From Owenia fusiformis (taxonomy: Eukaryota > Annelida > Polychaeta > Sabellida > Oweniidae): a stretch of 64,000 nt of DNA. The notes beneath the pieces were generated by a model that saw only the letters and a program-made list of their open reading frames with translations, made no database searches and was not told where the DNA came from. Below, piece by piece: positions 13,410 to 26,400 of the stretch. The number at the start of each line of letters is the position of its first letter. Within the stretch, counting starts at the first letter, position 1. The DNA is taken from the NCBI GenBank assembly GCA_903813345.2, contig CAIIXF020000008.1, positions 36,916,867-36,980,866 of the forward strand, given 5' to 3'. The position numbers and the translations under genes were made by a program.

Positions 13410-15543
13410 CCCTTAAGAAAAAAGCCATGGTAACCATGGTATTCCATGGTGCGTCCATGGTAATCCATGGTTTTCCATGGAAATTCATGTTTTTTCATGG
13501 TATTTCCATGGAAATTCATGGATACCCATGGTAATCTTCCATGGATATTTACCATGATTTTCTGTGGTAATTGGTGGTTTGGTAATTGTTTTTTCATGAA
13601 CATGCCATGTTTTTACCATGACACTTGAGTTGTAAAATCAACAATTTTGGCAGGTTTTGTTTTTACCAAAATCTTCAAAATTGAATCAATATTTTAACGA
13701 ATGAATCCAAGCTGGATTGAAAATTAGTCTCATTAATCATAGATAAAAGAATATGACACCCCCCCCCCACCCCAAAATCTTTGAGAAAGTCAACCTTCTT
13801 GACAAAAGCTGGTTTCAGGCCTGAAATACAACCATGTTTTTACAATCTGAATATATGTTTAGTACATTCTGTACATAGTGTCATATGACAAAGAACTGTT
13901 TACTTAATATTTTTTTAATTGATGATTTGACCCCACAATTAAAAGTAATAATTTGTTTGCTGGGATTTGCTATCATTTAACTTTGGCACTTATGTAAAAA
14001 AAGACAAAATAAGTGATAAAATCAGCTCACTGGATTCCCTTATTGTAGACTGAATAAACATTTTTACTTGGAGTAAATCCTATTTGGTTTTATTTGATCA
14101 ACAATGAGTTTTTGACTTGCACTGTCTACACTCACAGACAATAATAATTACTGAAGAGGGAGCATTAGAAAGAGTAAGATTATCATATATAATAACAATT
14201 AAGATCAGAATATTTAAGAATTATGCAAATGAACTCTTATAATCTGTTGTAAAGAGATTAATCTTTTGACATTAATTTGAGAGTTAAGACACCTAATTAA
14301 CATAGAATAATGGCAACCAAATATTTAAAAATTATGCAAATGATTATTTATTCCTATTCAAAGACAAATCAATTTTAATTACTTATACTATGTTTCATGT
14401 TTTAAGCCAAATGGTTTTGTTAACCCCCTCCCCTTCCTTCATGCAACTTCTTTTTAAATATAATATTCTTACATAGACAAATTGAATTTTTATCACTTAG
14501 GTATAACATTTTAGTTTGCAGCCATAGGCTTGTGTTTAATCCCCCATCTCAATTTCAAGTCAAAATGCTGTAAAAGTATATACTTTTCTGTGGATTTTTT
14601 CAGATAATATGCTTATAAAAGTTGAATGGGACTTAATTTGGAGAAGTTCATTTAGAAACATAATGTATTATTCATTTTTCTGCTTCCAAAAGACCAAACA
14701 AATAGCCCATGGAAAACCATGGACTTTCAAAAGATCAAAAGAATAATCATGGAAAACCATGGCTTTTGATTGCACTTTCCAAAACATCAAAGAAATAACC
14801 ATGGAAAAGCATGGCTTTCGATTGCAATCAACCGTCTTCCATGGCTTTTGATTGCAGTTTTCTCAACTTCAAAGAAAGAAACCATGGTTTTTGATTGTAT
14901 TCTCAAATGTACGAAATGTAATTTAAGAAAATGAGTTATTTATTTCTTAAATTACTTCATATTGATTTTTAAAACTGAAAATTAAAGAAAGTATTGAAAT
15001 AAAACAGAGCTTGGGCTAGTTTGACTTAATCTTTTTCAAAGGAAAGAAGTGTTTGGCCTAAAAAATAAGCAATTTCTATCTAGTCTTGATCTACACAAAA
15101 GACCTTTGCACAATTGTTTTTGAAATCTTGTGGCCTACTCTCTGCTCTGCTGTTTCACATATTTTCTCATTTGTAAGCTGAGTCTAACATTCGATGAATG
15201 TTCTTGCTATACCTTCAAAATGAAGTGTCCACCCTTTTTTCTCAATGATAAGTCTCAGTCTAACTGGGATATATCATCAAAACATTCATTTTGGAGATTT
15301 TGGTAAATACAAATCCTACCAAAATTGTTGATTTTACATCTCCATGACACATCCATTAAAAACCAATTACCAAACCAACAATTACCACGGAAAATCATGG
15401 TAAATATCCATGGAAGATTACCATGGGCGTCCATGAATTTCCATGGAAAATAACATGGAAAACCATGAATTTCCATGGAAAACCATGGATTACCATGGGC
15501 GCACCATGGAATACCATGGTTACCATGGCTTTTTTCTTAAGGG
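13410..15543. mobile_element. 2.1-kb TIR element with CCATGG-rich arms, flanked by TA
   Basis: The left end CCCTTAAGAAAAAAGCCATG is repeated in inverse at the right end, with TA outside both (13408-13409 and 15544-15545). The arms extend ~200 bp (13410-13606 and ~15345-15543). Each arm is itself a run of CCATGG palindromes separated by short A/T or G/T spacers. Further GGAAAACCATGG-type units occur inside (14706-14885). Short ORFs read through the arms (for example HGFPCYFPWKFMDAHG-like) but reflect the CATGG periodicity, not a gene. No transposase is visible, so it is a non-autonomous element with unusual ends. Confidence 0.8.
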
Positions 15544-15714
15544 TATTGTTTATCTAAGAATAGAGAAAATCTGTTGAAAATCCACTTGAAGATATGTAGT
15601 GTGATTATCATGCAGTAACTGAGTTTTATGTCATTATTTCACTGTGAACTTCCTGTGTATCATAGCAACTTTGAAATGTTACCCTTGCGAAAACAGCCAA
15701 AGTAGTTGAGCCTT

Positions 15715-15865
15715 TTTATATGATTTTCTCTTACAAATTTGAATAAACTATGTGATTATTTTACATTTCTGTACACTTTCAAGAAATGGGTTCATGTATG
15801 TATACTTTTTTCCTTGCTGATTCCTCTCTTTTGTACTGTATTTCTCATCCCAAAACATGACCAGC
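15715..15865 (+). repeat. Copy 4 of the ~150-bp dispersed repeat
   Basis: It has the same block order as the other copies: AAATTTGAATAAACTATG, then TTCCTTGCTGATTCCTCTC, then CCCAAAACATGACC. It is more diverged in the centre. Confidence 0.55.
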
Positions 15866-16422
15866 ATGTCATTTATCTTATGGCATACTACTATCTTGCC
15901 TTATGAAGATAACTTGAGGTTTGCTCTACCCTTTGGTAGAATTTGACTTTCACACTCTTCACAAAGAGTTCTTTGATCTAATTTATTACGTAACCATTAC
16001 CAGAAGTTGTAACATATCACAAATTTTTGTGGAATGTTTTTTTTTTATATTTGGTATTCAGTGGTTGGTATTTGATGTTTGGTGATTGGCATTCAGTGTT
16101 TACATCAAATGGCAGGTGGTGACATTTTGCATGCTAATACCTTGTGTCAAATTAGACTATAATTTTAAAAATCATGACACCATATTTACTACCTGCATGT
16201 AGCTAGTAATCAAAGTAATCATACAAGGTTAAAGAAGGCTCCATTTGAGATTAAGATCTTACCAGCATTAAAACTGTAAATTTATCTGCAAAAGTCAGAG
16301 GGGAGTATGGCTGAGTGGTTGGAATACAGGGTAGCTTTGAACTTTTACAAAAAAACATATATAATAAGCATGTTCTCCTTATTAAGTAATCAGCCTTTTT
16401 AGCTCATTATAAAATCTAAGTA

Positions 16423-17024
16423 CCGTATTCTCTGTAATTACCGCCCACTCTCTAATAAGCGCCCACCCCGCTTCACAAAGTTCAAGAAACATCGAGGAAT
16501 CATAATAATCCATAATGAATGAAGGAATTGTTCTTTATCGGCATTCAGAAATTTCAAAAGCTACTGCGCAGATGTTCTGCGCATGTCAAGGTCGTGAACT
16601 TTCTGGTTTCTTTTTAATGTTTCTCGACTTTTACACGACTTTTGCACGAATAATGATGATCTCTCATCAAATTAGAAATAATGTATAACTTTAGATCGAT
16701 ATCCAGCTGTCTCTAGTGGAAATATTGAAGGTAATCGGCGATAATGACAAAGTGGGCGTGCCGGAAATAAATTAGACATAGACGGGTCTTCAACCACTGT
16801 CAATATTGTCTAAGCGATCTTTACCGTATTCTCTCCAATAACAGCACTTGTCATATTATTATAAAAATATGTTGAAGAAAATGCATTCTTGTCAAGAAAA
16901 ATTGCCATACATGAAATTCCTCGGGATTTCTGATTTCTTTCATACATGGGCGCTTATTAGAATGGTCTAAATAATGTATTTTCAATTTTCTAAACGCCCT
17001 GGGCGCTAATTACAGAGAATACGG
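16423..17024. mobile_element. 602-bp TIR element with CCGTATTCTCTGTAATTA ends
   Basis: The left CCGTATTCTCTGTAATTACC and the right GCTAATTACAGAGAATACGG are inverted, with TA outside both (16421-16422 and 17025-17026). Subterminal CGCCCA/GGGCGC blocks continue the symmetry. It is non-coding, and a TA-target (Tc1/mariner or similar) non-autonomous element is likely. A second CCGTATTCTCT motif occurs internally near 16824. Confidence 0.75.
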
Positions 17025-17065
17025 TACTTGGGTTTCTTCTCAAAATTACTACAGTATTACTATTA

Positions 17066-17914
17066 CACCCTATGCAGACAGAGCCTGTGGGAAATATTGG
17101 GTGCGGAGCAAATGAGCGGAGGGTGCGGAGCTAACGGTTATTTTTGAATTTAAATTTGGGATATTTCTGAAACTAAGCCGTTTTGGGACTTCAAATATAC
17201 CAAGATATGTGTATTTGACACCAAATATCAATACAATTGTGAAAATAGTAGCGCAATTCATTCTATAGCGACGCAGTGTGCCTTAAACCTTTCCCAGACC
17301 TATATATTTTGAAATTATCCTTTTAATACTGAGTCCCCAGCATTCATAAAAAATGGTGTTCAAGGTGCACTATCTATACAAATTATTTTTGCATCTTGGA
17401 AGCCAGGCAGTATCTGTGTGATTTTATAAAAATTCGGAAATGTTCTTCAGATATGAGCCCCTCTAAATATTGGGTGCGGAGCAGCTCCATAAACGTAGCT
17501 CCGCACCCAATATTTAGAGGGGCTCATATCTGAAGAACATTTCCGAATTTTTATAAAATCACACAGATACTGCCTGGCTTCCAAGATGCAAAAATAATTT
17601 GCATGGGTAGTGTATCTTGAACACCATTTTTTATGAATGCTGGGGACGCAGTATTAAAAGGATAGTCTCAAAATATATAGGTCTGGGAAATGTTTAAGGC
17701 ATACTGCGTCGCTATAAAATGAATTGCACTACTATTTTCACAATTTTATTGATATTTGGTGTCAAATACACATATCTTGGTATATTTGAAGTCCCAAAAC
17801 GGCTTAGTTTCAGAAATATCCCAATTTTAAATTCAAAAATGACCGTTAGCTCCGCACCCTCCGCTCATTTGCGCCGCACCCAATATTTCCCACAGGCTCT
17901 GTCTGCATAGGGTG
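17066..17914. mobile_element. 849-bp near-perfect palindrome (fold-back element), TATTA duplication
   Basis: Arms of ~420 bp are inverted copies that meet near 17490. They start CACCCTATGCAGACAGAGCC and end with its inverse. TATTA lies directly outside both ends (17061-17065 and 17915-17919). The two ORFs at 17070-17261 (minus) and 17719-17910 (plus) are the same 63-codon frame read from each arm, differing at only a few positions, so the arms have diverged little. There is no homology to a known protein. A fold-back or MITE-type element is the best reading. Confidence 0.85.
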
Positions 17915-18720
17915 TATTATAAACTATTATGTTGTCATAGTGTCTGTTTTCTTTTTTCTTTGCATGATGTTATTCTTTGCCTTAGTTTCTGTTTCTGAAG
18001 GAAATTATTAATTCTGTTATATTCTGTTCGCTGGGTTTCATTGGAATTTCTAGCAATAGGCAAAATGAATGAAACAATAGGCAATCCTTTCGAAATTATA
18101 ATTTGAACCTATAGTTGACAAATTCTATAAAACAATGGGTGTAATTGGTAAAGGTTAGTTTAGAAAATCGCTTGTTGCCTGCAGCTATGGAACCCCTGTT
18201 AATAATTGGAAGCTATTTTTCAAGATCGGTTTCTTGTTACTTACATGCCATGTTGTTTGGGATTGTGGGTGGATGATGTGGTCATGCATTAACTCTCTGT
18301 GACACGTTTTACCTGATTTTTTCATTCTATGAAGGCCTCTCTTCACTTATTTTAGAGCTTTGAATGTCTTTTAAATCATATAAATCATTCTACATAATAT
18401 GTGGTATGTTCTATCCAAATTTTACAAAAAGTGAGTCATAGTACGTTAATGAGAAAAATGATCCAAAATCTATCTTCTAATTTGATTCTTGGAACACATT
18501 CCAAATACTTAGCTGTGGTGTTATTAGGATTTGAACCCCTTCCAATTTATAGTAGTTCATTCTTAAACATCGTTATAATAGGTTTCTACTTCTGTTGTCG
18601 ATTATAATTATATATGGAAATCTCCTGATTTTCCTTGCCAGTCCCATTTGCTTATTGCAAAGGTCATTTTTAGAGAATAAGAACCAATAGAGTGAAATCA
18701 ACAAGGAATAAAGTAAACTA

Positions 18721-18895
18721 CAGTAAAACTTGTCTTATCTGAACATCTCTGGGACCAGCCAAAAAATGTTCCAAATAGCAGGTTTTATCAACTTAAGGTT
18801 TTATCAATAGGAGAAAACAAATTTGGGACCTAGAAAACTGTTCACTTTGAGAGATGTTTGGATTAGGGAGGTGTTCAGATATACAGGTTTCATTG
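18721..18895. mobile_element. 175-bp MITE with CAGTAAAACTTGT ends
   Basis: The left CAGTAAAACTTGTCTTATCT and the right CAGATATACAGGTTTCATTG are imperfect inverted repeats, with TA outside both (18719-18720 and 18896-18897). Related GAACACCTC and CAGGTTTTACT words occur near 22552-22715 and 43440-43780, probably decayed copies. It is non-coding. Confidence 0.6.
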
Positions 18896-19559
18896 TATCA
18901 TGTACTAGTATTTGACACTTTGAATTATAATATGCCAGACAGTTCTCCAAATTTTAAAGAGAAAGCTTGATTAGGTATGTCTTCTCTGATAATTTTCTCA
19001 AATCTGGCTCCAAAGGTCTTATCAGTTTATGTACCTGCTTATGTTCCTGTTCTGATACATCTTCACATGCTGTCATAGAAATCATGTTCTCGTGAAGAAA
19101 TTCAATAGGATCTGAAATTCTCATCCGCGGAAAAGAGGAAAGTTGCATTTCGATACTAACATTTTAGAAATTCTGAACATGCACAAAATGAGAAAATGAT
19201 GTGTTTATTTTGTGAGACCATATTTGAGCCAAGTATGCTTTTAGAAATAGCTAACCTTAGGAAGTTATTAGTCTAAAAGAAATTCCTCCTAGTCATTATT
19301 TTGCTCTATCTGAAGGAGTTCTAAGCAAAATTAAATGTTCATATTACCATAACAATTCAATAAATGTGAAATTGTTCTAATAAAGAGACCCATACCTCTT
19401 AAAGAGGCCCATAATTCTTGAAGAGCCCCATATTGTAAAAGAGGCCCATATGGAGACATTATATTTTGAAACATCTTAGATAAATTGCTTTTATTGCTTG
19501 TGTTATACCCTAACACTAAAAGTAGCCATGGCGAAAATTTCTCTCTGGGCACGCCTTTT

Positions 19560-19705
19560 GCACTCCTTTTCTCTCTAAAATTTGAATAAACGGCCTGATT
19601 TTCTTGCAGTTCTACACAATGTAGAGTATTAACTACATGCCTATATACTTTATTCCTTGCTTATTCCACTCATTTCTTTGATTTTTCAATTCAAAATATG
19701 ACCAC
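19560..19705 (+). repeat. Copy 5 of the ~150-bp dispersed repeat
   Basis: The blocks AAAATTTGAATAAACGGCC, ATGTAGAGTATTAACTACAT, CTTTATTCCTTGCTTATTCC and CAAAATATGACCACCATG match the other copies in order and orientation. Confidence 0.65.
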
Positions 19706-20450
19706 CATGTTAATTATCTCAGCGGAAGCCTTGTAATATCTTCCAATATATAATAACCCTATACCCAAGAGAGCTAATATTCGTAGATGGGATGAATAAT
19801 TTCTGGCAAATTGGCATCAAGGGAGTGATTTATCATGCAGTATTATTGGGATATAGTATTGGAATGTAGCAAGATTCTGGTAATATTTGTTATAATTATG
19901 AACTCTGATAGATTGATAATATAGTTGAATGAATATCAGAATAGCCATATGAAACAGGGGTTATAAAGTACATGTATATACTGCTTTAGGCAGATGTAAG
20001 TTAGTTTAGTTAATATTAGAAACATATGAATGAGGACCATAGGCTTTATCAACAGTGCATTGCTCAGCATAACATAATGTAGCTGAAGAAGAATAGTTTA
20101 GTATATGTTATGAAATAGAAGATATAAGTGCCTCTTATTCAAAGTGGACTGGTGGATGTATGGATGGACATTTTGTAAAATTTTAGGCATCAAATGCTGG
20201 GCATTCTATGGCCTCATTTTCAGAAACAGCATAAATACCTTTTTGTGAAAAAGAAAGAGTATGAAAATAAATGAATCTTATGAAAGTTATTCTACTTAAA
20301 TATTACATGCATTATTTTATTGTATCCATTTACCTACATGAATTATCAGTGAATCAGTAATTTAATTATTCTTCCTGTGTATTTTCAGGACGTTAAAGTT
20401 GGGACTGCTCGTGCACAATATGTGACCGTTTAACGAAGGATACTTTAATT

Positions 20451-23400
20451 ATGGGGGCAAACACATCCTTACCTGATAAGGGGGCCTCCTATTCTAATTC
20501 AAGGAGTTCCACATTGTCACGCTATGCAAATGCAATTTTGGGGGAACCCGATCCACCGGTGCCAAAGGAGCGGAAGAAAAAGTCATCGAAATTAGCAACA
20601 TTACGTAAAAAGTTGATACGAGTTCGACGTCATAGTCGGAACTTTGATTACGCAAAGACAATCAGGGAGTTTACGTCTAATTGGAGTATTCGGGAACTAC
20701 ATGCTTTAGTGGAGGAATATGAAAGTAGTGCTCTATTGAAGGAGTTAACTATTCAAGCCAACCTGGCGAGACCCAGGGCTAATACTTACAAGGAAGATTT
20801 ATCAGATTTGTATGATTATAAATACTGTACGGATGTAGATTTAATATACCAAGGGGCATGTTTCCCGGTACATCGGGCGATTCTCTCCGCCCGATGCTCT
20901 CATTTCAAAGATTTACTTGCACAGTACCCGGGATATGGAGCGGAAATACCAATCCATATAAGGACACCCGGGATTGATGTTGGCATGTTCTCGGATCTCC
21001 TCCGGTATTTGTACACGGGGGAGATTCAGTCAGGAGTGACGAAGCTTGATAGCTTGGATCTTCTTGTTCAGTTAAGTGAGGAATTCGGGACGTTGAATTA
21101 TCTCGAAACTGATCTCCGGACTTTGCTCGAGACTAGCGATCATAGTGACGCTGTACTTGTATTCAGTAACGATGCTGATTATTTGACACCAGAAACTGCG
21201 AATGAAAGTCCGAACTCAAAACATGAACTTCGATGTCATAAGTCGATTCTTGCAGCCCGATCGCCATTTTTTCGGAATTTATTAATGCGCAGAGCGCGCT
21301 CTGGTGAGGAAATCAATGAGCGAGCCCTACAAGCTCCAACTCGGATTGTATTGGATGAGTCTGTTATTCCCAAACAATATGCCCGTGTTCTCTTACATGC
21401 TATATATTTAGATTCTGTGGATTTAACGTGTGTTGTCAGAGGAAGTTCCAGCACGTGTAGTCTCAGTGAGGTTCAAGCAATGGTTTCTGGGAAGGGTCAC
21501 ATGACCCATACTGATGAGGCAATGGAGATTTACCAAATCGGCCAATTCATCGATTTTCCGATACTCTCACAAGGTATATATTTTTCTCTTATGTAATTTA
21601 TTATCTCATGTACGAGCCTGTATATCTTGCATGAAGAAAAACATTTCTTTAACATATCTTCGGGCAAACAAGGTTAGAAACATTTTGCATCCAATTTATT
21701 GCTGTTTGATGCTTTTGCCTGTCTCAGATCTTAGTAAATCATTTATCTTATTAGTAACACATTAATCATTTTACTTTCAACTTTGCTAAATACCAAGTCT
21801 CATTATCGGCAACATGCTCAATTTCCTACAATTTTTCATGCAATAGTTTGATCTGCTGCGCAGCGTGTTATCGAAAACATATGGCTAGTTTGTTGAATAT
21901 GTCAAATCTTGCACAAAATGTGTAGCTATACATCATTTTTATGTGCATATTCTCAGAAGTATGAATATATTATATTTTTGAAGGCATGAATGATTCAAGT
22001 GCATTTCTTTTTGTTTTTTCTATGTGGTAGTTTTTAAATCACAAGTACTGTACATGTAGTTTATGAAATCTGTAATTTATCTAACAAGTCCAAGAAAAAA
22101 GTTAACCATGAAATTGAAAATGTGAAATGTTGTTTTGACTTTTACACCCCCTGTTAAGTTCAACTAGGGTTATTTGAATTATCTGTCTCATATCTGAAGG
22201 CTGCCTCGTAGATATACACTTGATATGTTATTTGAGTACAAGCTTCTCCATGTGTATTCCTACAAAAGCAGAAAATCTAAGATCCATAAACCATAGAAAT
22301 ATGTAAGAGCATTTACATAAGTGTCTTCAAACAACAATGCGCAATGCCATAAGCAAATAAAAATTGTAAGTTCAAAATTTAAAAACATATTTTACTCAGT
22401 TGAGAATTCATGTAATAAGACTTCAGTAGAAATTATTTTGTCAATCTTTGGGAATCTTTGATGACAAAAAAATCCTTTGAAAAAACACAGTTTACTGTTT
22501 ATAATATCATGTTAAAGATTTTGTATATCTTGAATTCAATTTATCAACTATCGTTAAACTCGAATATCCGAATACCTCTCTTATGTGAAAACCCCACTAT
22601 GTGATAATTTGCCGAAGATGATCACATGGTAAAAATTGAAATGTGAACACCTGCCAACTCAAACACTTTTAGCTGGTGCCAGTGACGTTCGGAATCAGAT
22701 TAGACAGGTTTTACTATGAAGAAAAGTTAAAGATGGTTTCACCCTATGCCCTATATCTTGTGGCTAGCTTCCCTATGGGGTAATAATTTATACATGTGTT
22801 ACTTTATATCGACATGAACCATATTGCGATGACACTTAAAAGATATATATGAGCGAGATGACAATTAAAAAGAAATAAACGTGATATGAATATTCAAACT
22901 TTAATGATTGCTTGGTAATTAAGAAATTAAAAATCGTTTGAGATTAATATTAAACTCAGTGGTTTGCGTTTATTACATGAGCTCATGATTTTTATTAATT
23001 TTTATTTTACTATAAGTATACTTTTTAGTAATGTTGATTATTGAATATCTCAGTGTCTGTAAATACATCTTAAAGGCTTGAATTTCTTTTAGTTTATTTT
23101 ATTTTTGGTTACCATTTGTCCTTTACAGAATGATTACTTTTAATATTTATGATATATAACTGTACAGTAGATTTTTTGATCTGAAGTCTATATGTAAAAT
23201 TCCATTTGTTCATTGAATATGATAATCTGATAATTTTTCATTTTGATATTTATTGATTCATTTGACCTTAAGTTTACATGTAAAAGTTCACTTACGTGTC
23301 AATATGATAATTTATATTCATTTCATTGGTTTATTCCATGATTATTATCTATAAATTCATGTTATATTATTTATTAATCCATGGTGTATTATGAATACAT

Positions 23401-26400
23401 TGTATATATTTATTAATCCATGGTGTATGATATATGAATTCATGCTCTATATTATTTATTAATCCATGGTGTATGATATATGAATTCATGCTATATATTA
23501 TTTATTAATTCAGGCTGTGAGGACATTATAGTAGAATCACTGAGCACAGAGAACTTGCTAGGGGTGTTACATTGGAGCTCTCAGCCCCATGGCTCACAGT
23601 GGGTGCATAGGCAGGCGTTACAGTACCTGAGGGAGGAGTTTATACCTATTGCACACTCACCAGTACTATGCGAGATGCATAAGAATTACATCATACAGGC
23701 TATCCAGTCAGATTTCCTCCAGGTCCGTCAACATTTTGTTTACTATTTAAAGTAGTGGTAAAACAGTTTTACAGGTTATGCTCCAGATTTAGTGGCATAA
23801 TTGTGAGATGCATATACAACTAAGAAAGTGCTTGTTAATTTGCATGTCAACATTTCACTGAAATGTTTTTTGCTACATACTAATGAAATCACCCCCCCCC
23901 CCCCTGCCTCAATCAAATTGGGAGGGGTGACCTCTGCTTTTAAATTTGAAATCTCTGAAATATTCTCATTTTCCTGAATATACTCTTATATGATTTGGAA
24001 ATTAAAAGCAAGATGCTTTAATTCTTCAGAAGGCTAAGATGCAAAAGGAATGCTACAAAATATCCTTCTCTGCTTTTTGACCTTTCAACAAATTTCTTGT
24101 TCGAGTTAAGTTACAACACTTATCCCTGCAGTATCTTAAAAAAGCCTCTAGATTTTCTTGGCATTTTATTTGAGTTGAATCAGCCTAAAGTACACAAAAC
24201 ACCTGCACTATCTTTCAATTGCTATTCCAGTTGCATCATGTAGTCATTCCCTCTGAGAGTTGTGTAAATATTTAGAGCGTTTGCAGTTTTATGGCCTCAT
24301 TTTGAACGTAAAACAGTCCGTTTAGAAAACTTTACTTAGTTAATGTGCCAATCAAGTCAGTCTTCCTGAAACCTTTTAGAACATTAACTGAATCAAAATT
24401 TCTGTGTAATGGAGTGAAGAAAATGTCTATTTTGATAAGTTGATTTTTGAGATATTAGACAAGACAGAATGATAACTTTCCATATTTATATGCAAGTTAA
24501 CTCCACATTACTAAATTCTAGATTCGAAAATGTCTGTACTGTATTCCTAAGAAGAAAATTGGAATGTTTTGACATTGAAGAATTTTACATGCATGTTTTT
24601 TCAAGAAAACTGATATTTTCTGTTTTTTAAATAAAACTAAAAATATAAGCCAAATATGGCACTTGAGAACTTTGCCATCTTTTATTCTTCACATTAAATT
24701 TAAGTTTATCTATAATTTCAAGTTTAAGTATCACAGGGTGGGAACTTAGATTTGCCTGCTATGGAAAGCAAGCTATGAAAATGTCCCAAGAATGTTGTAC
24801 TTTTAAATGTATTTTTTCATGTTAACTTCATAATGCCACAATATCGTGACTTGAGAATATAAACATTTTCATAATGTTTTCATATTTTCATAATAACACT
24901 AAATGTACCTTTGAGACCTATGATAATTTTGAAAAAATATACAAACATATGTGTGTACTCTTGTAAAGAATGAAGTCTTGTTTGACATTTTACCTTGTAA
25001 CTTTCTGTGTGTAATATTTGAGATTTTTATTATTTCATATTGCGGGCAGTAAAATTTGACATTGCCATTTTTACATTACAGGCAGGGGAGCTGGATGTAC
25101 TGACCGCCGTATTGAAATGGGGCGAACATCAGTTAATCAAACGTATGGAAGAAAGGGGTATGTATTTCACTGTTGTTGATGTAGGAATGGTGTATGACAT
25201 AATTCATATAGTTTTCTCTGTTCGTTTAGGATTTGTGATGAAATGAAATATTAATGATTAAAGATTGTTATACAAAAATAAAAATGCACATTATGTACTT
25301 GAATTTGTATGTACATGTATTTCTTTCTCAATGCAATTCAATTTTAGCTTTATTTTCGAATAGAAAGTGTAATCAAATCATTTCCTGGCGCTCTTCAAGA
25401 TGTATACAGTATAAACCTATATGATGTTTTTCATCCTCCGACCACAGGGCTTCAAAATCGAGAATATATTCTTTCTTTTTACCCCCTGCGATAAGCAGTT
25501 AGCATTTCCCCGATTAAGTACTCGCAATCTGATTGGCTGTCACAACACTGCAACAGAAATCATGTATAAGTCATTGCGCATAATTAGATCATGTGATTCA
25601 GTTTAATCGGGCGCTTCCAAATTGGTTATAGCAGGAGGAAGAAGGAGGTACGGATTCTGGATACCTGCTTAGGAAGATGGATATTTTAGGAAATACCATT
25701 ATAATGGCAATATTTACTTGAATTTTAATTGTAATTTACTTGTATTTCCAGAACCCAACTTAGTTAGTCATACTGCACATAGTGTCAGTAAGAAAGGCAT
25801 CAAAAAACGAGATTTAAACGACGGCGAATTACGAGACATTTTACTAGAAATTCTACCTCATATTCGAACCGATCATATCCTTCCAACCAATCATGAGACA
25901 CTTCTGAGCGCAATCAAGCGGGGATTGATAAGCACGGCTCCATCACATATGATCGGAGATGATTTTGGTGGAAGTAGATTGAGTGCATGGATTCGTGGGA
26001 AGAGCAGCGGAATGTTCATAAAGCCAAGATTCTTTGTGCCTTACTATGAGGAAGTGAAGGTATGTATGGATCCTCATTGGACGGCAGACCAATAGTTGGT
26101 CCTTATATGGAGAATATCCTTGAACATAATCTTGAAAAATGCCTTTTTCTTAATGAGAAAGGTTGGTTTTAGAAAATTAAAAAAAACATTAATATCAGTC
26201 ATCTATTAAATTTTTAGGATTTAAGAAGAGATTTCACCCTCTGATTCCAAAGGCACTATTATAGAAAGTTTGTACCTTAAAATGCAAAACATTATCCTAT
26301 AATTTATTTATTTATTAATGATATATTCAAGTATTCCATGTGCCTCTATTTATTGCTCATTCCAGTATTTTGTCCTCCATTTTTGAATGTCGCGTTTTTG

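Larger units (their letters stand above)
17920..20388. other. Region upstream of BTBD7, repeats and probable intron
   Basis: It contains a MITE (18721-18895), an inverted fragment of the ~150-bp repeat (18664-18720) and a direct copy of it (19560-19705). A canonical acceptor, TTTTCAG, ends at 20388. At least one untranslated BTBD7 exon must therefore lie upstream, and I could not place it. No other gene is recognised. Confidence 0.5.

Noticed and set aside
16298-16345. tRNA-like A-box (TGGCTGAGTGGTTGG)
   Set aside because: No B-box, anticodon arm or acceptor stem follows, so it is not a tRNA gene. It could be a SINE head relic, but nothing confirms that.
17070-17910. Two near-identical 63-codon ORFs, minus and plus
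   Set aside because: They are the two arms of one palindrome, so the apparent conservation is duplication, not selection.
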